Positions 8,077-16,382 of a stretch of DNA of 64,000 nt are shown one piece after another. The position numbers and the translations under genes were made by a program. Source of the stretch: Yimella sp. cx-51 (GTDB lineage Bacteria > Actinomycetota > Actinomycetes > Actinomycetales > Dermatophilaceae); contig NZ_CP072113.1 in assembly GCF_017654605.1 (NCBI RefSeq), positions 496,001 through 560,000 of the forward strand, written 5' to 3'. How positions within the stretch are numbered: the first letter of the stretch is position 1; every line of letters starts with the position of its first letter. Below the pieces are notes generated by a model. It was not told the origin of the DNA. It saw only the letters and a list, made by a program, of their open reading frames with translations, and made no database searches.

Positions 8077-8865
8077 GTGGACAACGACGAGTTGCTGACG
8101 CTGTTGCAGGAAGTTGCCGCCGAGATCGTCACCCCGCGGTTCCGTAGCCTTGCGGCGCACGAGGTGATGGAGAAGAACCCGGGCGACCTGGTGACCATTG
8201 CCGACCGCGAGTCGGAGATCGCGATCGCCGCCCGACTGCGTCAGGAATACCCGGATGCGCTCATCGTCGGCGAGGAAGCGGTGTCTGCTGATCCGAGCAT
8301 CCTGAAGCGCACCGCGGGCGCTGACCACTGGTTCACCGTCGACCCGATCGACGGCACCAAGAACTTCGTCAACGGATCGCCCGACCACGCGCTCATGGTG
8401 GCCGAGATGCGTGGCCACGAGGTGGTGCGCGGCCTCATCTGGCAGCCGGAGTACCAGACGGCGTACCTCGCTGAGCGTGGCGCTGGCGCCTATCGCAACG
8501 GCGCGAAGTTGGAATCGATTGTCCGCCAACAGGATTCACTCTCCGGCCACACCTCTCGCCGGTCGCTGCTCAACGAGCAGATCGGTGACCTGCCGCCGCT
8601 GCAACTCTCCTGGGTGTGCTGCGGTGTCGACTACCCGCACATCGCCCAGGGCGACGCCGACTTCCTGCTCTACGGCGGATCAATGCCCTGGGATCACGCC
8701 CCGGGTTCGCTGCTGCTGCGCGAAACCGGGGGAGTGGTCGGCTACGCCGACGGCTCCGACTACGACCCCACCTCGCTGCAGACCCCGCTGCTCGCCGCCG
8801 GCGACCGCGACACCTTCGAGCACGTGCGGCGCGCGCTCGCAAGTGATTCCGCGACGACCGCGTGA
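8077..8865 (+). CDS. Inositol monophosphatase family protein (possible histidinol-phosphatase)
   Basis: A 262-residue Mg-dependent phosphatase. The three family metal sites are visible: GEEAV (about residues 66-70), DPIDGTKNFVNG (about 89-100) and WDHAPGSLLLRETGG near residue 205. Members dephosphorylate inositol phosphates, histidinol phosphate or 3'-phosphoadenosine phosphates. The actinobacterial HisN type is plausible, but no other histidine gene is nearby. I chose GTG at 8077 because the -10-like CACAAT precedes it by 6 bases; an in-frame GTG six codons earlier is possible. Confidence 0.85.
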   Translation: MDNDELLTLLQEVAAEIVTPRFRSLAAHEVMEKNPGDLVTIADRESEIAIAARLRQEYPDALIVGEEAVSADPSILKRTAGADHWFTVDPIDGTKNFVNGSPDHALMVAEMRGHEVVRGLIWQPEYQTAYLAERGAGAYRNGAKLESIVRQQDSLSGHTSRRSLLNEQIGDLPPLQLSWVCCGVDYPHIAQGDADFLLYGGSMPWDHAPGSLLLRETGGVVGYADGSDYDPTSLQTPLLAAGDRDTFEHVRRALASDSATTA

Positions 8866-8870
8866 TCCCG

Positions 8871-8892
8871 TCCGGATCAGTCCGGATCAGTC
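8871..8892. repeat. Tandem decamer GTCCGGATCA
   Basis: GTCCGGATCA occurs twice head to tail, followed by GTC, between two convergent genes and across the last codons of the GNAT gene. Each copy contains the palindrome TCCGGA, so the unit can form a small hairpin and may serve as a weak terminator. Confidence 0.5.
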
Positions 8893-9909
8893 GGTGCTTG
8901 CCACGTAGCGATGGACGCAGGTGCTCGCGGTGCGTTCAAAGCCCAGGCCTTCGTACAGGCGTAGCGCGCCGGAAGGATTGTCTGCGTCGACCCCGAGCGC
9001 GGCTGCTTCGAGCCCGGCCTCGGCGAACCGCACCATTGACGCGCGCAGCAGCGCGGAGGCGATACCTCGTCCGCGGTGTGAGCGTAGGACACCGAGGTCG
9101 TCGCTGTAGCCCTCGGTGACTCCTTCGGCGGCCCAGTCCTGTTCGTACGCGCTGTTGATCACCACGCCGACCACCCGATCGGTGGTGCGCTCGACCGCGA
9201 GCAGCGTCCAGTGGGGCCGGAACGTGTCAGCGCTGATGCCTTCGTCCCACATCTCGCGGGTCATCGGGGTGAATCCCCAGTGATCCTTGAACGATTCGTT
9301 GACCACCGACATCGCCTCCGCCGATCGCGCAGGATTCCAGTCGACGATGTCGATGCCCTCGACGGACGGCCAGACCTCGGTGCCGTCCGCCATGCGGCGC
9401 ATCTCGAAGAAGTAGCGCTCGACCTCCAGGCCTGCACGCTGGGCGAGATCGCGGACATCCGCCTGGTCGACCGGGGCGTACAAGCGCATGTCCAGGGGGC
9501 CGAAGCGGTCCTCGCGGGTCTGTTGATCCCACGAGTTGCCGTGGGCCATCTGCCAGTTGAGCACCGCGCGGCCGATGCCGCGGTCGCGATGTGCGGGGTG
9601 CACCGCCCCGCCGAGATACACCCCGCGCTTCTCGGTGACGGCTCGATTGCAGCCGGCCCACGCGGTCGCCACCACGGTGCCCGTCTCGTCGCGGGCCACC
9701 AGGGTGTCGTGTTCGGGGCGGCTGCGGGGTGAATCCCAGAACTCCTGCAGGCCGGTGAGTGATGACCGGTCGGGATTGTGGTCGTGCTCCTCGCAGACCG
9801 CGTAGAAAGCTGCGATGTCGGGTAGGTCGTCACGTCCGAACGGTTGCCAGTTCAGGCCGGGTAGAGCCTCGAGTACAGCGCGGGCTTCGGTCTCAGACGG
9901 AATGTGCAT
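8887..9909 (-). CDS. GNAT family N-acetyltransferase, two GNAT domains
   Basis: A 340-residue protein made of two acetyltransferase-like halves. The C-terminal half has the acetyl-CoA loop SHRGRGIASALLRA followed by LGVDADNPSGALRLYEGLGF, a complete GNAT core. The N-terminal half keeps a degenerate loop (PAHRDRGIGRAVLNW). Tandem GNAT proteins are common in actinobacteria (mycothiol synthase is one), but the substrate here is unknown. The frame is open upstream; I chose the ATG giving MHIPSETEARAVL because the first domain starts there. Confidence 0.82.
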   Translation of the reverse strand: MHIPSETEARAVLEALPGLNWQPFGRDDLPDIAAFYAVCEEHDHNPDRSSLTGLQEFWDSPRSRPEHDTLVARDETGTVVATAWAGCNRAVTEKRGVYLGGAVHPAHRDRGIGRAVLNWQMAHGNSWDQQTREDRFGPLDMRLYAPVDQADVRDLAQRAGLEVERYFFEMRRMADGTEVWPSVEGIDIVDWNPARSAEAMSVVNESFKDHWGFTPMTREMWDEGISADTFRPHWTLLAVERTTDRVVGVVINSAYEQDWAAEGVTEGYSDDLGVLRSHRGRGIASALLRASMVRFAEAGLEAAALGVDADNPSGALRLYEGLGFERTASTCVHRYVASTD

Positions 9910-9998
9910 GCAGGCGAGTCTGATTGCTACGAGTCGGACGGGCAAACAGTTTTCGGATGCTCGCAGCGCCGCGAAATGCGCCCTGCGGTGCGTGCGTT

Positions 9999-10982
9999 CT
10001 ACAGGTATTCGTACGCAGCCGCGATGCGTGATCGCCACCAGTGCTGCCGATCCGGGGATGCGCCCCAGCGCTCGAGCAACATCGGCCCGGGGGTGATTTG
10101 TCGGGTGCGCAGTGAGCCTTGTTGTGGCACAAGGGAATCAGCCACCACGTCGCCGTCGAAGAGCTCAATGGTGCCCAGGCCACACGCGAAGGGCAGCTCC
10201 GGTAAGGCCGCAGCGAAGGCAACGCCTGCCGACATTCCGACACTGCTGTCGAGGGCGGACGAAACAACCACCGGCAGCTCCATCTGTTCCGCGATCCGCA
10301 GTGCATTGCGCACACCGCCGAGTGGCGCCACCTTCACGACCGCGACATCCGCGGCGCCCAGCGCCTTCACCCGCAGCGGATCCTCCACCTTGCGGATCGA
10401 CTCGTCGGCCGCGATGAGCACGTCGATCCCATTGCGGGCCAGGCGTTTTCGCAGCTCGGCCAGCTCCTCGACCGAGGCGCACGGTTGTTCCACGTATTCC
10501 AGGTCGTAGCCGCGTAGTGCCTGGATCGCGTGCAATGCTTCGTCGACCCTCCAGCCGCCGTTGGCGTCGATGCGCACGTTCGCGCTCGACCCCATCACCG
10601 CGCGCACCGAGGCAATGCGTTCGATGTCGTGCTGCAACGACTGGCCGCGTTCGGCCACCTTCACCTTCGCGGTCGTGCAGCCGTCGTACCGGGCCAAAAC
10701 CGTCGGCACGGCATCCGGCGCGACAGCGGGCACGGTCGCATTGACTGCTACGAGTTCGCGCACAGGAGAGGGGAATCCGTCGTACGCCGCCTCGATCGCG
10801 GACGCCAACCAGCGGGACGCCTCCGGCGGCTCGTACTCCAGGAACGGCCCGAACTCACCCCATCCGGCAACGCCTTCGATCAGCGCGACCTCACGATGCT
10901 CGACCCCACGAAAGCGGGTGTTGAGGGGGAGGGAGACGACGTGCATCGACGTGAGCAGGTCGTCCAGGGGTGGAAGGTTCAC
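9999..10982 (-). CDS. menC: o-Succinylbenzoate synthase MenC
   Basis: A 327-residue enolase-superfamily enzyme of the shorter actinobacterial type. Catalytic residues can be placed: the lysines in TAKVKVAE (Lys106, Lys108), Asp139 (RIDANGGW), Glu165 (YVEQPC), Asp193 (AADESI) and Lys217 (VVKVAP). It dehydrates SHCHC to o-succinylbenzoate in the menaquinone route. The GTG giving MNLPPLDDLL was chosen; CATGAT ends 6 bases before it. It is divergent from a membrane-protein gene whose start is only 26 bases away. Confidence 0.92.
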   Translation of the reverse strand: MNLPPLDDLLTSMHVVSLPLNTRFRGVEHREVALIEGVAGWGEFGPFLEYEPPEASRWLASAIEAAYDGFPSPVRELVAVNATVPAVAPDAVPTVLARYDGCTTAKVKVAERGQSLQHDIERIASVRAVMGSSANVRIDANGGWRVDEALHAIQALRGYDLEYVEQPCASVEELAELRKRLARNGIDVLIAADESIRKVEDPLRVKALGAADVAVVKVAPLGGVRNALRIAEQMELPVVVSSALDSSVGMSAGVAFAAALPELPFACGLGTIELFDGDVVADSLVPQQGSLRTRQITPGPMLLERWGASPDRQHWWRSRIAAAYEYL

Positions 10983-11008
10983 ATGCTCATCATGACAACA
11001 TCGAGGTC
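10983..11008. promoter_or_regulatory. Compact divergent promoter pair, menC and membrane-protein gene
   Basis: The gap between the two GTG starts is 26 bases. On the minus strand CATGAT (10989-10994) ends 6 bases before menC; on the plus strand CAACAT (10996-11001) ends 7 bases before the other gene. If both are -10 elements they are one base apart, and the transcripts are leaderless. Confidence 0.4.
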
Positions 11009-11662
11009 GTGGGTGAGCAGCCGTGGACGCCGTACCGGGAGCCGCGTGCCCTCGTCGTCGGGCGCGCGTGCGCAATCTTCGGAGTAGCAGCGCTGGCCCT
11101 CAGCGCCCTCGCGATGGTGGCCCTGCCGAGGTGGTGGGCGGGCACAGCCGGTTGGGCCTTCGGCGCGTCCGTGGTCTGGCTGTGCGCAGTAGCCGTCTGG
11201 GCGAGACGCAACAAGCACCCGGTGAAACCGGCCCGGCGCCGCTCTGCGGCGGGAGCCCGTGCGATCAGCGCGATGATCAGCAGCGGCGTGGTCTGGTTGG
11301 TGGCGATGCTCGTCGTGGCGCCGAACGTGATCGGAGCCTGGGCAATCGGCAGCGATCCAGTACGCACGACAGGGACGGTCGACATCGCCCTCGTCCGGCG
11401 TGGTCCGGACACCGTGACTTACCGGCTGGGCGGCCGAGAGTACGAGGAACCTCTGTCGGTCCGTTTGGTGTGGGGGCAGACCGGCGACCCGCAGCAGCCG
11501 ATCGTCATTGGCCCTGACCATCCGCGGCGGGTGATGCTCGAGCGCGACTGGCAAGCGGGCCGACAGCCGTGGGCCGTGGCGACATTGGTGGCCGCCAACG
11601 TGGCCTTCTGTGCCGCGAGCGTCAACGTGAGTCGCCGCCGCCGTCCGACACCTGCACGCTGA
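11009..11662 (+). CDS. Membrane protein of unknown function
   Basis: A 217-residue protein that I do not recognise. Two hydrophobic segments (about residues 20-40 and 48-68) are separated by a short loop with WW. A basic stretch rich in Arg and Lys follows, then a third segment (about residues 95-115). After that comes a soluble region of about 65 residues with a β-rich look (TVTYRLGGREYEEPL), and a last hydrophobic segment before the Arg-rich C-terminus. The soluble region with segments on both sides recalls DUF3592-type proteins, but this is weak. Starts at GTG; an 8-bp stem hairpin follows the stop. Confidence 0.65.
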   Translation: MGEQPWTPYREPRALVVGRACAIFGVAALALSALAMVALPRWWAGTAGWAFGASVVWLCAVAVWARRNKHPVKPARRRSAAGARAISAMISSGVVWLVAMLVVAPNVIGAWAIGSDPVRTTGTVDIALVRRGPDTVTYRLGGREYEEPLSVRLVWGQTGDPQQPIVIGPDHPRRVMLERDWQAGRQPWAVATLVAANVAFCAASVNVSRRRRPTPAR

Positions 11663-11681
11663 CGAGCCGAAGGTCGGCTCG
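11663..11681 (+). terminator. Hairpin after the membrane-protein gene
   Basis: CGAGCCGA-AGG-TCGGCTCG is a perfect 8-bp stem with a 3-base loop immediately after the stop. No T tract, as is common for actinobacterial terminators. The rest of the gap up to menB shows no gene. Confidence 0.55.
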
Positions 11682-11812
11682 CTGCATGACACGATCGCCT
11701 CATGTCTGAGCGGCGTCGGCCGCCGCCCAGTGGCGATCGGAGCACTGCCTGTCGGCACGATCACCTTCCCCGGGATCGTCGGTCACCTGCACCGCAGTTA
11801 CCGCCGCGCCGA

Positions 11813-11818
11813 TAGGGT
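11813..11818 (+). promoter_or_regulatory. -10 of menB (TAGGGT)
   Basis: TAGGGT ends 8 bases before the menB GTG. Confidence 0.5.
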
Positions 11819-11826
11819 CGGGAAGC

Positions 11827-12783
11827 GTGAGCGAGCAGAGCACCCCCCAGAGCCCCGAGAGCACTGACAACCCGTTCCGGCCGGAGATGTGGGACGAGGT
11901 CGAGGGCTTCGACTTCACCGACATCACCTACCACCGGGCCAAGGATCTGGGCTGCGTCCGTATTGCCTTCGATCGTCCGGAGGTGCTCAACGCCTTCCGT
12001 CCGCACACCGTTGATGAGCTCTACCGCGCCCTCGATCACGCGCGTCGTACGCCGGACGTCGGCGTCGTGTTGCTCACTGGCAATGGTCCCGGCCCGGAGG
12101 GCACCGGTGCAGCCGGCAAGTGGTCGTTCTGCTCCGGCGGCGATCAGCGCATCCGCGGCCGCTCCGGTTACCAGTATGCGCAGGGCGAGACGGCCGACAC
12201 CGTCGACGAGCGCCGCGTCAAGGCCGAGGGCGGACGCCTGCACATTCTCGAAGTGCAGCGTCTGATCCGCACCATGCCGAAGGTCGTCATCGCCGTGATC
12301 GGCGGTTGGGCGGCCGGTGGTGGCCACTCGCTCCACGTCGTCTGCGACCTCACCATCGCCTCCCGCGAGCACGCGCGCTTCAAGCAGACCGACGCGGACG
12401 TGGGCTCCTTCGACGCCGGCTACGGCTCGGCCTACCTGGCCAAGATGGTCGGCCAGAAGTTCGCCCGCGAGATCTTCTTCCTCGGCCGCACCTACACCGG
12501 CGAGGACATGCACCGCATGGGCGCCGTCAACATCGTCGCCGACCACGCCCAGCTCGAGGACGAAGCGCTGCAGGCGGCGCGCGAAATCATGGGCAAGTCG
12601 CCCCAGGCCCAGCGGATGCTGAAGTTCGCCTTCAACCTCACCGACGACGGGCTCATGGGCCAGCAGGTCTTCGCCGGCGAAGCGACGCGCCTGGCGTACA
12701 TGACCGACGAGGCGGTCGAGGGCCGCGACCAGTTCCTGGAGAAGCGCGACCCCGACTGGTCACCCTTCCCCTGGTACTTCTGA
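11827..12783 (+). CDS. menB: 1,4-dihydroxy-2-naphthoyl-CoA synthase MenB
   Basis: A 318-residue crotonase-family enzyme. Recognisable parts are the oxyanion region FCSGGDQRIRGRSGY, AVIGGWAAGGGHSLHVVCD, and the catalytic-site stretch DVGSFDAGYGSAYLAKMVG, ending in DWSPFPWYF, the usual MenB C-terminus. It closes the second ring to form dihydroxynaphthoyl-CoA. The N-terminus of about 30 residues is longer than in E. coli MenB but usual in actinobacteria. Starts at GTG. Confidence 0.95.
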   Translation: MSEQSTPQSPESTDNPFRPEMWDEVEGFDFTDITYHRAKDLGCVRIAFDRPEVLNAFRPHTVDELYRALDHARRTPDVGVVLLTGNGPGPEGTGAAGKWSFCSGGDQRIRGRSGYQYAQGETADTVDERRVKAEGGRLHILEVQRLIRTMPKVVIAVIGGWAAGGGHSLHVVCDLTIASREHARFKQTDADVGSFDAGYGSAYLAKMVGQKFAREIFFLGRTYTGEDMHRMGAVNIVADHAQLEDEALQAAREIMGKSPQAQRMLKFAFNLTDDGLMGQQVFAGEATRLAYMTDEAVEGRDQFLEKRDPDWSPFPWYF

Positions 12784-12785
12784 GG

Positions 12786-12989
12786 TCTGACCGCTACCTG
12801 GCCGGCTTTGCGCTGACGATCGGCTACAACGTGCCCCGCAACGAGGCGCTCGCAGCGGCGGCGCCTGATGCAGCGTCGACGGTCCAGTTGTGGCATGCGT
12901 ATGTGAAGGAACGGACGGCGAACACGGTTCGCGCGGCGCTGTCGACCGCGTCGGTGATCGCGTGTGGGGTCGCAGCAACGCGTCTGTAA
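12786..12989 (+). pseudogene. Remnant of a DUF1772 (anthrone oxygenase-like) membrane protein
   Basis: Directly after menB one frame reads about 65 codons resembling the C-terminal part of DUF1772 proteins: a hydrophobic stretch, then GYNVPRNEALAAAAPDAAST, a WHAYVKERTANTVRAAL stretch and a hydrophobic end before TAA. The conserved N-V-P-x-N-x-x-L and W-x-x-Y...R-T...N-x-V-R pattern is visible. Intact members have about 150 residues; here the 5' half is missing and no start codon with a ribosome site precedes the homology. The deletion appears to end at the menB stop codon. Confidence 0.65.
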
Positions 12990-13047
12990 TGGATGGATCA
13001 ACGTCCGACCCGCGGGCGCTAAGGTGCACAGCCGGGCGATCGCGGGT

Positions 13048-13053
13048 TACGTT
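13048..13053 (+). promoter_or_regulatory. -10 of the ABC transporter operon (TACGTT)
   Basis: TACGTT followed by TTTTCC ends 6 bases before the ATG; no Shine-Dalgarno sequence. Confidence 0.45.
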
Positions 13054-13059
13054 TTTTCC

Positions 13060-13962
13060 ATGGGGGCATACATCGAGGCCGTCGGCCTGGCCAAGAGGTA
13101 CGGAGATCATCAAGCCGTCGACAACGTCGACCTGAGCATCGAGCAGGGGTCGTTCTTCGGCATCATCGGCCCGAACGGCGCAGGTAAGACCACGCTGCTG
13201 GAGATCATGGAAGGCATCCGCCAACCCGACTCCGGCACGGCCCGCATCGCCGGCCTGGACGTCTGGCCCCGCAACACCGAACTGTTGCCCAAGATCGGGG
13301 TGCAGTTCCAGGGTTCGGCCTTCTTCCCGAAGCTGACCGCGGCCGAGCAGATTCAGACCTTCGCCGACCTGTACGGCGCTCCGTTGCAGCGGTGCGAGGA
13401 ACTGCTGGACCAGTTCGGCCTCACCGAGAAGGCGAACACGCGCACCCAGGACCTTTCCGGTGGTCAGGCGCAACGGCTGTCCATCGCGTGCTCCTTGGTG
13501 CACGACCCCGAACTGGTGTTCCTCGACGAACCCACGGCCGCGCTCGATCCGCAGGCGCGACGCAATCTGTGGGACACCCTGCGCCAGATCAACCGTGAGG
13601 GGCGCACCGTCGTCCTCACCACCCATTCCATGGAAGAGGCCGAGACGCTGTGTGATCGCGTCGCGATCATGGACCACGGCAAGATCCTCACCGTCGACAG
13701 CCCGCGGGCGCTGATCGCCCAGATCGATGCACCGCACCGGATCACGGTCGAGCAAGGAGTGCTGTCAGCGGCCAATGCCCAGGCGCTGCCCGGAGTTTCG
13801 CAGGTCGAGGAAGAGCGCGAACAACTCACGATGATCACCGATGATCCAGCCGCCGTGCTCACCGCCTTGGCGCAGCAAGACGCGTTGGCCGGTGTGGGCG
13901 TCGCTGGCGCCAGCCTCGAAGACGTCTTCCTCGACCTCACCGGACGGGAGTACCGCGCATGA
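13060..13962 (+). CDS. ABC transporter ATP-binding protein
   Basis: A 300-residue ATPase with Walker A GPNGAGKTT (residues 37-45), a Q-loop (VQFQGSAFFPKLT), signature LSGGQ (about 132-136), Walker B LVFLDEPTAALD and the H-loop TTHSMEEAE. The C-terminal extension of about 90 residues is typical of the DrrA/CcmA-like export ATPases. It overlaps the permease gene by four bases, so the pair forms an ABC-2 exporter. The substrate is unknown; drug or lipid export is the usual annotation. Confidence 0.9.
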   Translation: MGAYIEAVGLAKRYGDHQAVDNVDLSIEQGSFFGIIGPNGAGKTTLLEIMEGIRQPDSGTARIAGLDVWPRNTELLPKIGVQFQGSAFFPKLTAAEQIQTFADLYGAPLQRCEELLDQFGLTEKANTRTQDLSGGQAQRLSIACSLVHDPELVFLDEPTAALDPQARRNLWDTLRQINREGRTVVLTTHSMEEAETLCDRVAIMDHGKILTVDSPRALIAQIDAPHRITVEQGVLSAANAQALPGVSQVEEEREQLTMITDDPAAVLTALAQQDALAGVGVAGASLEDVFLDLTGREYRA

Positions 13963-15077
13963 GCACCATGCTGGACGAGCGCACGTCCGCCCCGACCGCC
14001 CAGCATCAACCCCAGCGCGCGTTCCGGGCTCTCGGCAAAGCGCAGTGGAAGGCGTTCATCCGCGACAAGGAGACGCTCTTCTGGTTGCTGGCCTTCCCGC
14101 TGATGTTCTTGCTGCTCTTCGGTTTCATCAACAGTGGTTCGGGCGATCGCACCAGCAAGTCGGACGTCATCACCGTCGGCGAGGTGCAATTCGTCAAGCA
14201 GTTGCCAGCCGACGCACGCAAACAGTTCGACGAACTCTTCGACACCGAACCTGCCAAGAGCCGCGACGACGCCCTGGAGAAGTTGCGCAAGGGCTCAACG
14301 GACGCCGTCCTCGAACAGTCGGGCAACCGGCTGATCCTGCACTACTCCAGCGCTGATCAGGTCAAGGCGGCGACGGTGCGCGGCACCATGAACTCCTTCG
14401 TCGACGGTACGAACATCGCCGTCGCAGGCGTGCAACCGACCTATCAGTTGGCTTCACAGCAGGTGGAGGACAGTTCGCTGCAGCCCATCCAGTACCTCAC
14501 CCCAGGACTCCTCGGATTCGCGCTCGCGATGGGCGGCACCTTCGGCGGCGCGCTCACCCTCGTCGCATGGCGCAAGACTCAACTGCTGCGACGGATGCGC
14601 CTGACGCCCACCAGCCCGTGGGCGATGGTGGCCTCACGAGTGGTCGTGTCGGTGATCATCGCGCTGCTGCAGTTCGTGGCCTTCGTGACCGTGGCCAGGC
14701 TGCTGTTCGGGTTGCAACTCACCGGCGCATGGTGGATGGCCCTGCCGCTCGTGCTGTGCGGAACGCTGGTCTTCATGGCCATCGGACTCATCGCCGGCGC
14801 GATCTCCAAGACCGAGGAAGCCGCGTCCGGCCTGGCCAATCTCATCGTCCTGCCGATGTCCTTCCTGGGGGGCTCGTTCATCCCGCTGGAGTTCGCCCCG
14901 GACTGGCTGAAGACCGTGGCCAACATCCTTCCTATGGGCCACCTGACCAACGGGCTGATGGACGTCATGGTGCGCGGAGAAGGGCCGTCGGCAGCGCTGC
15001 TGCCGATGGCGATCCTGCTCGGCTTCGCCGCTGTGTTCACGCTCATCGCGGCAAAGGTCTTCCGCTGGGAGGACTGA
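13959..15077 (+). CDS. ABC-2 type transporter permease
   Basis: A 372-residue membrane protein, the partner of the ATPase before it. A first hydrophobic helix (FWLLAFPLMFLLLFGFIN, about residues 40-60) is followed by an extracytoplasmic domain of about 130 residues. Five more helices follow, with the ABC-2 feature LIVLPMSFLGGSFIPLEFAP near residue 300. The architecture matches DrrB/YhgE-like exporters. The start overlaps the ATPase stop (ATGA). Confidence 0.88.
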   Translation: MSTMLDERTSAPTAQHQPQRAFRALGKAQWKAFIRDKETLFWLLAFPLMFLLLFGFINSGSGDRTSKSDVITVGEVQFVKQLPADARKQFDELFDTEPAKSRDDALEKLRKGSTDAVLEQSGNRLILHYSSADQVKAATVRGTMNSFVDGTNIAVAGVQPTYQLASQQVEDSSLQPIQYLTPGLLGFALAMGGTFGGALTLVAWRKTQLLRRMRLTPTSPWAMVASRVVVSVIIALLQFVAFVTVARLLFGLQLTGAWWMALPLVLCGTLVFMAIGLIAGAISKTEEAASGLANLIVLPMSFLGGSFIPLEFAPDWLKTVANILPMGHLTNGLMDVMVRGEGPSAALLPMAILLGFAAVFTLIAAKVFRWED

Positions 15078-15235
15078 CCCGTGTGGCGCACGCCGCTTGG
15101 TGAGGGTGGAACGGTTTCTGCCGCACTGCGTCCCAGCAGAGGCGGACGTCGTGCGCGGCCGCCAGAGAGTTAGTGTCCGTGACAGGTCGAGTAGTTGTTT
15201 GCTGACCGGACCACCGCCAGTGAGGAAGTGTCGAA

Positions 15236-15883
15236 ATGAGCATGTACCCGGGAGAGCCGAAGCGCCGCGGGCTGGCGTTGACGATCATCGGCGCAGTGAT
15301 GATGCTGATCCTGGCGCCGGCAGCGTTCGTTATCGGCACCGTCATCGGGGTCAAGGCAGCCGTCGACCTGGTGCAGGACGTCCCGATGGTGCAGAGCGGC
15401 AACACTGTTCCGGCCCAGGCGGGTCAGGTGCTCGACCTGTACGCCTATATCGGCGCCGACAGCTCTGGCGACGGGGTCGACAGCAGTGCCGACCCATCCT
15501 TCGGCGACGTGCCGGCGTGCACCGTCACCGGTCCCTCCGGCCAGGACGTCGAGGTGCGTCCGGCCACCGGAACAGCGGTGTGGACCCGCGACGGTATGGC
15601 TTTCGGCAGCGCAGGCAGCTTCACCGCAGAATCGGCCGGCGACTATCGGATCGCCTGCGGTGACAAGGCCGCCCTCGTGCCCGACGGCGACCAAGCCAAG
15701 AAGGCGGGTGAGCAGGCAGGTTGGGGTATCGGCCTCGGCCTGGCCATCGCGACGGTGCTCGGCATTCTCGGCCTGATCATGTTGATCGTCGGGATCGTCA
15801 AGCTCGTCAACTCCGGCAAGGAGCGCACGCAGTTCCGCCTCCAGCAGCAGATGGGTCAGTGGCAGCAGCCCTACTACCGCTGA
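15236..15883 (+). CDS. Membrane protein of unknown function
   Basis: A 215-residue protein. A short cytoplasmic start (MSMYPGEPKRRGLA) leads into a first hydrophobic helix (about residues 15-40). An extracytoplasmic domain of about 110 residues carries two cysteines (ACTVTGPSG and RIACGDKAA). A second helix (about 165-195) and a Gln-rich tail (RLQQQMGQWQQPYY) follow. It looks like a small sensor or envelope protein; I do not recognise a named family. GAGGAAG precedes the ATG. The 158 bases before it contain a possible -10 (TAGTGT) and nothing else I can support. Confidence 0.7.
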   Translation: MSMYPGEPKRRGLALTIIGAVMMLILAPAAFVIGTVIGVKAAVDLVQDVPMVQSGNTVPAQAGQVLDLYAYIGADSSGDGVDSSADPSFGDVPACTVTGPSGQDVEVRPATGTAVWTRDGMAFGSAGSFTAESAGDYRIACGDKAALVPDGDQAKKAGEQAGWGIGLGLAIATVLGILGLIMLIVGIVKLVNSGKERTQFRLQQQMGQWQQPYYR

Positions 15884-15934
15884 GGCCCCGTGAGTCTTTC
15901 CCGAATCAATTCGAAGAACATTCCTCGGACGCGT

Positions 15935-15940
15935 TAGCCT
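15935..15940 (+). promoter_or_regulatory. Possible -10 of the cold-shock gene (TAGCCT)
   Basis: TAGCCT lies 58 bases before the GTG, which would give a leader of about 50 bases. Longer 5' leaders are typical of cold-shock genes, unlike the leaderless genes around. Confidence 0.35.
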
Positions 15941-15998
15941 GAGCCGTCGGCGAACTGCCCGGCAACCTCAAGGTCTACAAACAGCAAGCAGGTGTGAC

Positions 15999-16382
15999 GT
16001 GCCCAGCGGCAAGGTGAAGTTCTTCGATGCGGAGAAGGGTTTCGGTTTCGTCTCCGGCGACGACGGCAAGGACGTCTTCCTTCCCTCCAGTGCCCTTCCC
16101 GACGGACTGACCGCGCTCAAGAGCGGCACCCGCCTGGAGTACTCGGTGGCCGAAGGACGCCGCGGCGCGCAGGCCCTGTCGGTGAAGTTGCTCGACCCTG
16201 CCCCGTCGCTGGCTGCGCGGCACCGCAAGCCCGCCGACGACATGGCGATCATCGTCGAAGACCTCATCAAGCTGCTCGACTGTGTGGGCAACGGTTTGCG
16301 CCACGGCCGTTACCCCGACAAGTCGCACGCCACCAAGGTCGCCTCCGTGCTGCGCGCGGTTGCCGACAACCTCGAGGTCTGA
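15999..16382 (+). CDS. Cold-shock domain protein with a C-terminal extension
   Basis: A 127-residue protein. Residues 1-66 form a cold-shock domain with RNP1-like KGFGFVS and RNP2-like DVFLPSS (the usual His is replaced by Pro), which binds single-stranded RNA or DNA. An extension of about 60 residues follows (MAIIVEDLIKLLDCVGNGL) that is absent from CspA and is typical of the longer actinobacterial form. The GTG start overlaps a GTGAC; AGCAGG lies upstream. The stop overlaps the DUF3027 start (TGATG), so the two proteins are coupled. Confidence 0.88.
   Translation: MPSGKVKFFDAEKGFGFVSGDDGKDVFLPSSALPDGLTALKSGTRLEYSVAEGRRGAQALSVKLLDPAPSLAARHRKPADDMAIIVEDLIKLLDCVGNGLRHGRYPDKSHATKVASVLRAVADNLEV

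Noticed and set aside
6031-8529. 832-codon reading of the menE frame
   Set aside because: The MenE homology begins near 7134; the extension runs antisense through the SDR and phosphatase genes.
12786-12989. Functional small gene behind menB
   Set aside because: No start codon with a ribosome site precedes the homologous part, and only the C-terminal half of the family is present.
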